NCBI GenBank assembly: GCA_907163375.1 | Contig: CAJQUW010009224.1 | Location: forward strand, 186,001-250,000 | Reading direction: 5' to 3' | DNA from: Prostheceraeus crozeri | Lineage: Eukaryota > Platyhelminthes > Polycladida > Euryleptidae | Length of the DNA stretch: 64,000 nt | Shown: one piece after another, positions 33,895 to 45,208 of the stretch | Numbering within the stretch: the first letter of the stretch is position 1 | Layout: every line of letters begins with the position of its first letter | The notes under the pieces: model-generated | Told to the model about the DNA's origin: nothing | Databases searched by the model: none | Seen by the model: only the letters and a program-made list of their open reading frames with translations | Translations under genes and position numbers: made by a program

Positions 33895-36874
33895 CCCCCG
33901 TAAACTGGGGTGAGTTCGGCCATTGTGGGGTGAGTTCGCCCACTTTCACAGATAGCATATTGTTTTATTTTTTACGTTGCTGGAACATCAGTTTGTCCTT
34001 TTCTTCTTTGGTGCTAACTTGCTAGTGCACGAACATGTTTTTTTGTAAATATAGTGTCTTTAGAAGGTCAGTTTATAAAAAAAATAGCGATGGAACTAAA
34101 TACATCACATTTTTGCATTTTTCTGCCTTGGTCGTACTTCCTGCCAGCTGTTCTATTGGAAATACTTCATCAACTTTTAAATGTAGTGAAACGTGAGAGA
34201 GAAGTTTAATCTTGAATATAATTAGCATCATATTTGTTGTTTCTCTGTAATTCATGAGGTGGGCCATTTTTTGTACTTGGGGTGAGTTCGCCCACCTCAG
34301 TGGGGCGAGTTCGCCCATCGTCTATTTTGTGCTTATCAATAGCAGTTTGACTTTGAAAGTCGCTTGCAGACATAGCAATTTTGCAGAGAATGTCGTACTG
34401 CGTGCTATGATGATATTCAAATTGAAATATTAACAATAGCACTTATAACTGGTGCAGCACAAACGAAGCTATATCAATGATATCGATCAAACCATAGCTT
34501 CAAATTTTCATAGTCATCATTCACGCTATGCATACGCAATGACTTATCAAAAATCGAACTTGATTGTTTGAAAATTGAGTCAAAGTTAGGTTTCACTGCC
34601 TATTCATTTATCCGTTCTCAGTCATGCGCACGTACAAGCCAGTTGTTGGTGCCTCAAGACGTCGGCAATATTCTGATGATTCCCTTGATGAGGCCATCAA
34701 AGCCGTCAAGAATGGAATGTCTATTCACAAAGCTGCTGCATCCTTCAGTGTACCACGATCGACCTTGAGAGATCAGTTAAAGGGTCGTCATCCCCGAAGA
34801 AGTGGAGGCCAATGCGTTCTTTCTCCAAATGAAGAACGTATCATATCGCAAAACATCGCTAGAATGGCTGACTGGGGATTTCCCGTGAAACCTTTTGACG
34901 TTCGAATATTAGTGAAAGGCTACTTGAAGCGTAAAAACAGGGTTATTCCAGTCTTCAACAATGGTATGCCTGGTGATGACTGGTGTAGAGGTTTTCTTCT
35001 TCGGAATCGTTCTGTTTTGAGACAGCGATTGTGCCAGAACATTTCACAGAAAAGAGCTGAATTGTCAATTGATACAATGAATGCATACTTCGAAAATCTG
35101 CAACAGGAGTTGGGTGATGTTCCTCCATCGAATATCATCAATTTTGATGTGACTAACTTATTAGATGACCCTCGAAGTGTGAAATGTATATTTCGCCGTG
35201 GTGTGAAATATCCTGAACGGATAATTAATTCAACAAAATCTTCAACGTCCATCATGTTTGCCTGCACTGCTGATGGTAAGATGCTGAATCCTTATGTAGT
35301 TTACAAAGCCGAACATCTACACGAACAAATGGATACAGGGAGGGCCCAGAAACTGATACAGATCGCTCCCGATCTGGTTGGTTTGATGGTGTGTGCTTTA
35401 GTGACTGGTTTGAGAGCGTGATTCTACCATTCACAAGGAATTTAGATGGCCACAAAGTCATCATCGGTGACAATCTTGCTTCACATTTTTCTCGTGATGT
35501 GATTGAGAAGTGCTTGGAGAACGATATCGCATTCGTTTGTTTGCCTCCAAACCCAACCCATTTGTGTCAGCCGTTGGATGTATGTGTTTTTGGCCCTATG
35601 AAGAGATATTGGCGAGCTGTGCTTACTGAATGGAAATCGAAAGAAGGACGTAAATGCAGTGCGATGCCCAAAATTTGGTTTCCACGCCTCCTCGATCGAC
35701 TTTTGGTGAGACTATCACCAACCATTCAAGATAACATAGTAAGTGGGTTTCGAAAGTATGGAATTTACCCCGTCAACAAATATGAAGTTATCTCACGAAT
35801 TTCCCGCACTCTTTCAAGTGATCAACAAAGTGAAGTGCGTGAAGCTGTTTCAGGAGTTGTGTCAGATCGTTTGAAAGAGCTCTCGACGCCCCCAAAGAAG
35901 AAAGAGAAAGCTCAAAGTGCAGCCAGGCAAAAGTGTCACTGTGAACGATATCATGATGGAGAACTCTGACAATGAAGAAGATCAAGATGGAGACAATGTG
36001 AGTGTGATTGATGAAACACATGAAGCACGTTCCTTGCCTACGGAACCTTTGGAGCTTCCAAGTTTTGAAGTTGATTCATTTGCTTTGATTCGGTTTATTT
36101 CTGATGGTAGGCCCACTGGTACTGCCTACCATTACATCGGAAAAGTCTTGTCAAAAGTGAATGATTCCACTACAAAGTTTTCTTTCCTTCGGCGACATGA
36201 TAACTACTTTGTTTTTCCAAACATCGTAGACGAGATGCCTGTTGACAACAGTCAAATTGTTCAAACTTTAACTTCGCTCACTATTAATCGTGGTCGTTAC
36301 ACATTCCTTGATAATTTTGTTTCTACAAGCGTTCGTTGATAGTGTCTACCTGTCTTGTGTTCAATGATTCGTTCGTTTTTGTTTTAGATTATAGAATGGG
36401 TATTTTGGACTACAAAACTGTTTTTCATTGAATGATAAACGCTTCTTCCAATCAATCTATTCAGTATTGAATGCAAGAAGAATCAAAGTTAAATTAATGT
36501 GTCAAAAATAAGATAAAATGTCAAATGAAAATGTTGAATTATGTAGGGATTAATTGTAGTTATATGCACTACAAACATGAACCAAAATGAGTATAATGCA
36601 GTTCTAAAGAATTTCATCAGTCATAATAAAAAATTCGTTTGCGATTTCATCAAATAGGCGAACACACCCCACTCTATGGGGTGAGTTCGACCGGGTAAAT
36701 AAAGATATCTATATCAAACAAGAACGACATATACAAATTAATTGGTATAGGATATCATGGGCATGGATAAGACCGTATCAAATCTATATTCATTTCGGCT
36801 GCATAAGAAACTGAGCAATTAATATTTTGAATGAAGTGTTTCAAAGTGGCCGAACTCACCCCAGTTTACGGGGG
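33895..36874 (+). mobile_element. pogo-type DNA transposon, 2980 bp, slightly broken
   Basis: Terminal inverted repeats of 28 bp are identical at both ends, beginning CCCCCGTAAACTGGGGTGAG. A 15-bp motif GGGGTGAGTTCGCCC or close variants recurs at 33907, 33927, 34279, 34302, 36678 and in the right end. On the right a TA follows the terminus, as expected for this superfamily; on the left the neighbouring bases are CA instead. It contains one transposase gene with a few frameshifts. Perfect inverted repeats and a nearly open gene indicate a young insertion. Confidence 0.9.
34624..36339 (+). pseudogene. pogo-type transposase (Psq helix-turn-helix, DDE_1), frameshifted
   Basis: From an ATG at 34624 the frame reads RRRQYSDDSLDEAIKAVKNG then KAAASFSVPRSTLRDQLKGR, a Psq-type helix-turn-helix with a CENP-B-like region after it. 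The DDE_1 core follows, with NFDVTNLLDDP (family NxDETNLxDDP, with Val in place of Glu), then in a second frame GWFDGVCFSDW, IIGDNLASHFS and PPNPTHLCQPLDVCVFGPMK. A C-terminal part in a third frame (SFALIRFISDGRPTG, NYFVFPNIVDEM) is a conserved tail of this pogo group. Frame changes lie near 35325-35360 and near 35920. It is otherwise close to full length, about 570 residues. Confidence 0.88.
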
Positions 36875-37178
36875 TAACCAACATTCATAAAACTAAAGCG
36901 TTTACTTAGTTTGCATTTGCTTTTGATAGCCTCTTAAAAATGTAGTCACAAAGAACTAAGAGGTATAATAACAAAAGAAGATGATTTGCATAATAGTTCA
37001 TAATTCGGAAAAACAACGTCTTTATTATCAATCGGTTTGCAATAAGCCGTGATGCTGTGCTGATGAAACTAATGATCTCCGAGATCCAAAATTTCGCCAA
37101 ATCAGCATCATCTGGAAACAAATCGTTCATGTCCCTAAAACTTGACATTAGAAGCTTTTGAACATTTTCACTACGAAA
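36875..37178. repeat. 304-bp direct repeat, right copy
   Basis: Identical to 33585-33888. Its first bases, TA, directly follow the pogo right terminus and look like the target TA. Beyond 37178 it continues into unique DNA (TGACTTCATAAACC), whereas the left copy runs into acgtca and the pogo terminus. Confidence 0.95.
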
Positions 37179-37226
37179 TGACTTCATAAACCTATGTAAT
37201 ACTTCAAATCTATTTTTAGATGACAA
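36906..37226 (-). other. Unidentified open frame spanning the right 304-bp repeat
   Basis: A minus-strand frame of 106 codons reads SKNRFEVLHRFMKSFRSENV, then FRDMNDLFPDDADLAKFWIS and a hydrophobic C-terminus HLLLLLYLLVLCDYIF. It has no ATG at its 5' limit (first in-frame Met 13 codons in) and opens after an in-frame TAG. The left repeat copy holds only its last 80 codons. I recognise no family. It could be a 3' exon of an unknown gene, part of an unrecognised element, or chance. Confidence 0.3.
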
Positions 37227-39031
37227 AAATTGAACAGGAATGCGTGTAGCCTATTTATGTCAAGTCTGACAATTTAGTTTATGCAAATGCAAAAACGTTA
37301 AATCGGGTAGCAATATTTAAAAGAGACAAAACTTTATGAAACACAACCATTCTTGAAGCAAACGCAACAGTAAAATGATATTCATCAAAGTCTAAGAAAA
37401 GCAACAGTAACAGAATTTCTCGTCAAATAATCCCGGGTAACTTTCGTTCTATATTCTTCAAGAGTAGCATCATTAACACTTTATGATTATGCCCCATCTG
37501 GCTCAGAATGGCACCGTTTCGAAGTGGGCACTTCAGCATTCCCACCAAGGAGGGCAGGTAGGAACTCCGTTCCCAAGCGTTCCCCTCTGACAACAGCCCT
37601 TTCTGGGCCTGATGAAACTTGTGATACAAATAATCGTTTACGAAGGAATCGCCGTAGACAAAAATGATCACAATATCGCAGTAACACACTATTACAAAAT
37701 TTACAAGATCGTCGTACTGTTCATGGTAGGCCTTTACATATCACGAACAATTTGGTGGGAGGTAGGAATTCACTCAGTAACCATAATCACGGGTGAACAT
37801 AATTAAGGACAGTGAATGATGATTCTACTCAGTCACTAGGCTTACTGAACCACGGCTATTCCTGATGATTCTTCAGCTGATGTGCCTATCCTGCAGTAAT
37901 TTTGAAAGTCAATCAATATTTTGTGAATTCTTTCGCAATGTATAGAATAATAAGCCTTGCTTGAAAAGGTGAAGAATGTTGATAGAATTACTCAATTATG
38001 CATGCATTGAAGAAGGGCAAAACAGCTAAGAAGCGAAATTCATTAATATGTTCTTAGAAAAACGTCTGAGTTATAATGATTTTGCATCATGATTAGAGCT
38101 GTCGAAGTATAGCTTAAGTGTAGGCTAATCATGAATCAAACCACTTAAATTTAAAGAAACCCAGTCCTATGGTACACATCGAAGCAAAATTGCACGTCAC
38201 ACCAAAATGTAATATAATGCTACGTAGCTCCATGCGGATACTAGAAATTTATTAATAAATCCACAGATATCAGTTAATTCATCATTTATAATCTCTTGCA
38301 TATTTCGTATTTAAAGTAGGCGGAATAAGACTCGGTGGCTAAATTTACTAAAATTTACTTAAAATAATTTGTGCTACTAATTATTCATCAACTTATGCTT
38401 CATGCATAAACTTCTTGATTCATGCTTACCAATAGCTGTTTGGCAGTTATGCTGAAACGAACCAGATTCTCAGCAATCTACATATGCACCTGAGTATGGG
38501 GAATCTCTTGTATAGGGCGCTAGTTGATACAAACTATGTTTCTTTTTCTTTTGCTATTTTGTTTTATGAAGTAGGTAGGCCTACTCTATGCGCAGTTGAT
38601 GAATCCATCACACGCCCATGCAAGTACACTCTTCCGATACAAATTCATTAGTTTATGAGGACTTTCATCTTGCCTTTGTAAGTAAAGGACTTAATTTTCA
38701 GCGCACTCTCATCGTTGCACTTCAGTACAAGAGACAAATCATGCAGCGACCACCGCTTCCTTTAATCGGGTGTTGATGGCCCGATTCGCTAGAGTTCCTT
38801 AGGAAATATTGTATAATTCATTGTAATATATCTGTGTATTGCATACTCTCTATGTATCATGTAATCCTGACCGCAATGATTTTACCATGGAATCATTTAA
38901 CAATGCAACTGTGAGTATGTTTTGAATTACGACAGCAATAACTATAGTAAGCCGCTCGGTTTCTAACGCAGCCATAGTCATCGTTGTCCTCTCAAACATG
39001 CTCGCAGTTACACATTGTTATAGTAGATGTA
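37227..39031. other. No gene or repeat identified
   Basis: AT-rich DNA between the pogo complex and the mariner-like element. Short open frames at 37423-37806 have no recognisable content. Confidence 0.55.
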
Positions 39032-39354
39032 CATGGTGAGTCAAATTAAATGGCCCTATTTTTAGAATGCTGTAGATCAGTGAACATCCAACCAATTTTT
39101 AAATGCGATGTGTCATTTTAAACCCCAGAGTGTGGCCATCATTTTCGCGGCTATTAAAATTTCACAGATATGTTGACTTTATAGATATCTAGCGCTAAAG
39201 AATCATTACTGAAAAATCAAATTTACAGCTCAAAAATCTATTTCAGTGTATTGTCATCTACTAAAGGTACGCGACCATAAAAGAGCTACGAGTATCTACG
39301 TCAAACTATAAAAATAAGGGCATGTTGAGTCAAAAAAAGTAAATCAAACGTTCC

Positions 39355-39960
39355 ATGTATAGTCATCACGATCAATGCGACCTCCATTCCTCGCTACAAG
39401 TTTTCTGAATCTTTTCGGGATGCTTGAAATAAGGGATCGGCATGTCCGTCGACTTACACTCATTGACTTTCAATGACGTCAAATCACTTAATTCTCGCTG
39501 ACACTCTTTGAATCTCTTTGATGGTCCCCCAAACATTTTCAATAGGTCATCAGTCATCGAACTTAACGGAATGAATGTCGATGAGAATTCGATCACCAAA
39601 TAGTCGATCAATTTCCTCGAGTACTTCCCTCGTTCGGTGGATTGAGGCACCACCATCTTGCTAAATGCAATTTCCACAGGGATAGCTGCGCGCTACCGCT
39701 GGACAGATTACTTCACACAAAAGAATCGCGTACCGACCTCCAGTCATTGTTCTGTGTTCGCCCCTTCGGAACTGAAAGCACTACTCCAACCACTCTACCA
39801 CAAAGATCAGTCCATTCACTGGTATCAAACCATTGATGCCGCTCATGACCAAGTAGACTGTCCTTTCTTGCCTTTCACTGCGACCACCACTTTCCCAGCC
39901 ATTTCGTCGGACATCGCAGTGCGTAGTCTGCCAGACTGGTACTGACTTCGTTCAGCGACT
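39355..39960 (-). pseudogene. mariner-like transposase remnant
   Basis: Recognisable minus-strand pieces lie in more than one frame. Upstream is EEIDRLFGDRILIDIHSVKF, resembling the EIxxxFGDRxIS segment near the second catalytic Asp. Near 39355-39430 is SIPKRFRKLVARNGGRIDRD, the typical C-terminal end of mariner-type transposases. The open frame at 39372-39677 is a third, shifted reading of the same region. At least two frame changes and several stops make it non-functional, and the N-terminal helix-turn-helix part is not identifiable. Confidence 0.65.
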
Positions 39961-40114
39961 CCTGCTGTGCGAATTCTTTTTAGAGGTCGCAAAACTACCT
40001 TTTTGATGAAGTTAAAACTCATTGCACTAATGTCAGAGTGCTCGCTTTCCTATACGTATTTAGCTACTCCAGCTGCCATGAAGGCCATTCAGCACCTCAA
40101 TTGAATTCCACAGG

Positions 40115-40180
40115 AAATCTCTTGTAGACACAGACAGCTTCATCTTATAAGATGAAGCTGTCTGTGTCTACAAGAGATTT
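40115..40180. repeat. Perfect 33-bp spacerless palindrome
   Basis: The left arm 40115-40147 starts AAATCTCTTGTAGACACAGA and ends CTTCATCTTA; the right arm 40148-40180 is its exact reverse complement. There is no mismatch and no loop. It lies inside the mariner-like element, about 260 bp from its right end. Confidence 0.97.
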
Positions 40181-40438
40181 ATACTATAGCATAAATTCAC
40201 AGATCAAGTGTTCAAATTATTGCATAAGATGTATAGACATGTAAAACTAGGGAAACTTTTCAAATTCAAAACCGCTGAATATCGTCAAAGTCAACATATC
40301 TATGTGGTTTTAACAACCATAGAGTTGCTGTTGAGACTATAGGGTTTAAAATAATACATCGCATTCAAAAATTGGTTGGATGTTCACTGATCTACAACAC
40401 TTTATAAAATAGGGCCATTTAATTTGACTCGCCCTGTA

Positions 40439-42716
40439 TATCGTATTTAGTATTGCATGTATTATTGTATATCTGACACGTACTCAGACTGGGTTAAAAA
40501 ATCAAGCGAGTCCGCAGCCCTGCCTGTAATATCAGGAGATATCATCAAAATGAGTTATCAATAAATAGGCTACATGCAACCCTACAACAAGGCCTATTCT
40601 TCATAATAGAACAGTCTCTTTCTTATTGCATCAAATTCCTTTCTCATCATATTGATTAATCTGCAGGATTAATTTCTTGGTTCATACCGAATGTCAATAA
40701 CAAAAAAATCGTCTGAGATTCCCAGTTTTCTGGAGTTAACAAGACTCGGTTTAAAACCGTATATGACTAAGCCAATCAATGCATTTCGGGTACATAAAAA
40801 GCGCAAACAAGCAACAATAATTTGCTTCTGCTGATAGCTATCAGCAATCAGTAGTTGATGAAATTTGCATATCTTGAATGGAACAAGGTAGACACTGAAT
40901 ATGAATGACTATACTAACTTATTCTGTTATTATTCTGACTGATTCTGTGATAGCTTTAATTAATTTCCAATTATATCCATCATACTTGGAGAATGGAATG
41001 GAGATATAGAAATTAGCTGGGATATGGTCAAATATATAGACAGGAGGTTCACCAATGTAATAAGCTTAGGCCCATCTAATTGTAACTTCCTAGCCCAGAA
41101 AATTTTATTGAACGGGGGTTTGAAATACTGTTCCGGTAATAAGAAGGTCAAGCTGCAAATTGATGGACAAACTCGTGTTGCGAAAATGACATTAAGTGGC
41201 AACAATATAACAAACATTATAATAAGTTGACATCAACAGGGTGAGGAGATAGCTAGGTTTGACGAAAGTTGACAGCCGGTAGAAAGGGTTACAAAGCAGA
41301 GAAAGATTGGTTGACGTCAATTTGTGAACTAAAAAAATTTGATAAACCTACAAAATTTAAAGATCCTTTTACCAACAGTGCCACAACTTAACAGGAAAGA
41401 AGGGAGCTTGTAGCAAAATTTCATGCTTCCTATTAAACATCATTTTATAATTAAATATTATAACTACAACAATATTTTGTAATAATTAATTAAATATGAC
41501 ATTTATACGCACTTGATTGAAGACAACATCCATAGCACGAATATATGTATAAGCTTGAAACAATAAAAACCAAGAAGCCAAGATTTGACAAATTTGACAG
41601 TTTTTTTTATTCACTTCCTAAAGGCTGGGTCACACTTTTGGGTCTCATGTCTGACGTTGGGAGATACTGAGTTCAGATGGATTATAGCACTAGAATGAAG
41701 CCTATACCAACGAAAGAAATAGAATTAGACTATACAAAAATATCAGAGTAAAACCGATAGGAATATTAAAATGATATGATGATTGAGGAATGATACAGGC
41801 CTTTAATGATGTCTTCTGCCGAGGAAATTTGAATCAGAACCCAATATTAGGGTTACTGGTTTTCGGACTCGAATCGCACGTAGAGAACTGCCATAGCCCG
41901 ACCATGACGAAGAAATGATGAATGATACAGATGTCTATCAACAAATTGACACCATGTTTCTGGATTAGAGAGAAATACCGAATATGGCGTAAAATATTTC
42001 ATCATCCTGCATGCAATTTCAGTCGGCAATAAAATGATGGAATTCGCATCAATCATCTTCTTCAGTGTGCTGAAAGGAACCAGATTATGGTAATAAGCCA
42101 ATGTGATGTGATATTTCACAAAATTAGGCCTAATGATAAAGCAGATGGATTTAACTTGCCTTATTCAAATCGAATTCCTTAAATTTTATTAAGTAAACAA
42201 CAAACAGATGAACGATGAAGATTCCACAGAATGATTTTTACACTATACTACGCAGCAATGGTCTATTTCAAGGACTCTTTAGTCTCCATCTTTATTTTTG
42301 TGGACATTAACCGCATAAATGTGAATGACAACTGGCAACGTAGGAAGGCCTGCCAATGTTTTTATTATTACCCGAGTCACTGGCGATTTTATTCTAATAT
42401 ATTTGCCTACTTTAGTCCTTGCTAAAAGTTTTATTTTAAGCCCTGCACCGATTCAAAAATCCAATTTTCAAGTCAGATAATGCAAATGTAATGACATTGA
42501 AATAAGCCCTCGTTTCCAATTGAAAATTACTTTTGTCATATCTTTGATAGCCTAATACTTGCAAGTCAGCAGATCATAGGTCTACACCATGCTTCAGATA
42601 TGAAAGAACTCGTTCTATAAGAATTCGTGCTAACCGACAAAGTACTAACTAATTTCACAATATTTCAGCATGCATGTCAATCAATAATGATCACATCCCT
42701 GTCCATGGGTACAAGT
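40439..42716. other. No gene identified
   Basis: AT-rich DNA. AAGGCTGGGTCACACTTTTG at about 41621 resembles the end of some MITEs, but no matching inverted copy was found. Open frames near 41024-41230 and 41853-42119 have no recognisable content. Confidence 0.5.
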
Positions 42717-43658
42717 CATCGAGTGGTTTTATTTCTTATGTTAAGTTAACAAATCTGTTAGTGCAACAAATTCTTAACTTTTTGTCAGGAAATGTTAACA
42801 AAGTTGCTACCTTAACATAACATCAGAAATAAAACCTCAAGGAAAATTTTTGTAAATAACCGGCGCGTATGTTAAGATACCAGTTTGTTTATAAAAATGT
42901 TAAAAACGATGTTAACGATACCTGCACTGTAACTATATCTGCCGCACTGCACTGCACTATAACGATGCACTGTAGATATGCTGCATTTCCACAAAAAGAG
43001 ACTCTTGCAAAATTCGTCCTTTTTAATTTCATTTTTGTTTAAGGAAATCTCTTATTTTCTATACACATTTTGAATATTCTCATTGAATGCTCCGTGCATC
43101 AAAATGATCAGTCTCTACTTGTTGTGTTACACTTATCTGTCATCGTGGTGGTTCTATGATTCTATCGCATGGTTCATATTTCTGAATTGAAGGTGCTCGA
43201 TATCTTCACTTATCTGGGGGTCTCAAAAGCAGTGCACGAGGAAGTGAACTCCGATTGGTCTAGCTTCGCTCAGTCATATCCTTTCTGCTCTTGAGTTGTG
43301 TTCTTGTTAACAAGATGTTAACAAATTGTTAAGCAATTGTTTATTTTAGCAGAACGTAGATATTGAACTTAGGGTCGTATGCTGTGCTCTTTGTTAACTC
43401 TAACAATTTATCAAGATGACTGTTAATTCAATTTCTTATGCACTGCTGACTGTTAGTTAACATATTGTTAAATGGCAATGTTAGTTAATTAACAATCAGA
43501 TTTAACGATCTGTTAGCGGATGATATGCTGTGCTGCCTGTTAATTTGATCAACTGTTAGAGAGTGGATGGAACACAATACAAAAGATAATCGATGTCATT
43601 CGTCGATTAACTTATAACAGATTTTGCAAACGTTGTCTACTTGATCGCCGAGTGAGCA

Positions 43659-44603
43659 ATGGACGAAGAATTTGATGATATTTTACTCCTGGAGGATACA
43701 TTTGGACATCGCACCTACTGGCCTAATATTGATCCACTGGACAACTTCAATGATGAAGAATTTCTACGACGTTATCGATTAACAAAATCTGCTGTTAGTG
43801 AGCTTGAAAGCTGTATTGATCTTAACACCGGAAACCGACGAATTGACGTATCTGCAAGGCTACAACTGTGCATAGCTTTGTGCTTTTATGCATCTGGCAA
43901 TCTTCAAATGAGTGATGCTGATCTAGCAGGTGTTCATCAAACTACCGTGTCTCGCATTGTTTCAAAAGTGTCAGTAGCCATTGCTCGACTTCGTGGTGAC
44001 CTGATTTTTGTGCCTGAGAGTTCGCGTCTCGACATATTCAAAAACCGATTTCTCGATGTAGCTGGTATACCATCCGTCATTGGTGCTATTGATGGAACGC
44101 ACATACCAATTATTTCACCATGAGGGAATGAAGCAGAAATCTTCAGGAATCGCAAAGGTGTATTTTCCGGAAATGTGCAGTGTGTTTGTGATCCAGATGG
44201 AGCATTTACAGACATTGTTTGTCGATGGCCTGGTAGTACCCACGATTCCACGATTTTCTCAAACAGCAGAATATGTTATAAGATGAAACAACGACAATTG
44301 AATGGATTTTTATTAGGGGATAATGGTTATGCATGTAGGCGTCATCTTCTCACTCCAATATTAAATCCCGCTTCACTTGCCGAAAGGCGTTTCAATGCAG
44401 CGCATGTCCGCACTCGAAGTATTATAGAACGCTTATTTGGCCAATGGAAGCAACGTTTTCGATGTCTGAAATATATGCGCCTCAACTTGAAAAATACCTT
44501 GAACGCAATAGTTGCAACTGCATGCCTTCACAACATCGCCAAAAAGAGATCCGTTCCACTACCACAAATTGAAGGTGAAGAAGATGCGCCTCAATCCCGA
44601 TAA
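43659..44603 (+). pseudogene. PIF/Harbinger transposase with one in-frame stop
   Basis: The ATG at 43659 opens MDEEFDDILLLEDTFGHRTY. An N-terminal helix-turn-helix region follows (LRRYRLTKSAVSELE, GVHQTTVSRIVSKVS), then the DDE nuclease: VIGAIDGTHIPI, WPGSTHDSTIF, GFLLGDNGYACRRHLLTP and RSIIERLFGQWKQRFRCL, and a C-terminal VATACLHNIA. It resembles animal HARBI1-like transposases, and 314 codons is near the family's usual length. A TGA at 44121-44123 interrupts the frame after HIPIISP; the same frame continues open to a TAA at 44601-44603. The catalytic Asp, Asp and Glu are all present. Its partner should be the Myb/SANT protein encoded at 45209-45907. Confidence 0.92.
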
Positions 44604-45208
44604 TGTGGGTGGCAATGCTACACGTCACCAAATAACTAGTTTGTACTTCAGTTATTGACCATCTGTTGGTACAAGTTTTTTGCAAGAGTGGCATAACCAA
44701 ATAAGGCCTACCGGTAATCAGAAACTTTTGCAGTGATGCCGTGAATATGACGTGCTGTTACTTTGTTAGCTATTTTCTCTACCTACTTGCGATGATGCGA
44801 ATAGATCAGTTTTAAAGAAATCCACTTCATTTTATCTTTAACTATAATTTGTTTTTGTAACTATACTATACAACTATTTACGTGTACATCATATCTGTAG
44901 GCCTATTGAAATAATTTACATGTTGCAAGTGGATACATGCATAAGATCGAAATGAGTAGGCTACTTGAATAGGCTGAATGTTTTGTTACACCGTAATTAG
45001 GCCTACATGACAGATTTTTGAATTCTAAAAGTTTTGAAAATAGCCTATACCCCTTGACAAAATCCATAATATAAAAGAAAGAATTGAATCAAATGAATAT
45101 TTTATTTGACTTTCTTTCATGAAAACGTATCTCAGACAGAAATATATTTTGCAAGAACAATTAGACAACTAAGGCTTATAGCCTACAATTAAAAACATGT
45201 ACACGAAC
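44604..45208. other. Intergenic spacer between convergent Harbinger genes
   Basis: About 600 bp of AT-rich spacer between the 3' ends of the two convergent genes. No further coding signal. Confidence 0.6.

Larger units (their letters stand above)
39032..40436 (-). mobile_element. mariner-like DNA transposon, 1405 bp, degraded
   Basis: The left end CATGGTGAGTCAAATTAAAT and the reverse complement of the right end CAGGGCGAGTCAAATTAAAT match, and the similarity continues for about 100 bp (both include GTAGATCAGTGAACATCC and AACCAATTTTT). TA lies outside each end (39030-39031 and 40437-40438). A broken transposase lies on the minus strand. A perfect palindrome at 40115-40180 sits between the coding part and the right inverted repeat. 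Confidence 0.88.

Noticed and set aside
33585-37178. The 304-bp direct repeats as long terminal repeats of a retroelement.
   Set aside because: There is no retroelement coding between them, the inside is a complete pogo transposon with its own inverted termini, and the repeats do not have TG...CA ends.
42735-43560. A CRISPR-like or satellite array made of GTTAAC words.
   Set aside because: Spacing is irregular and there is no longer repeat unit; the words cluster at the ends of a Harbinger element and fit protein-binding sites better.
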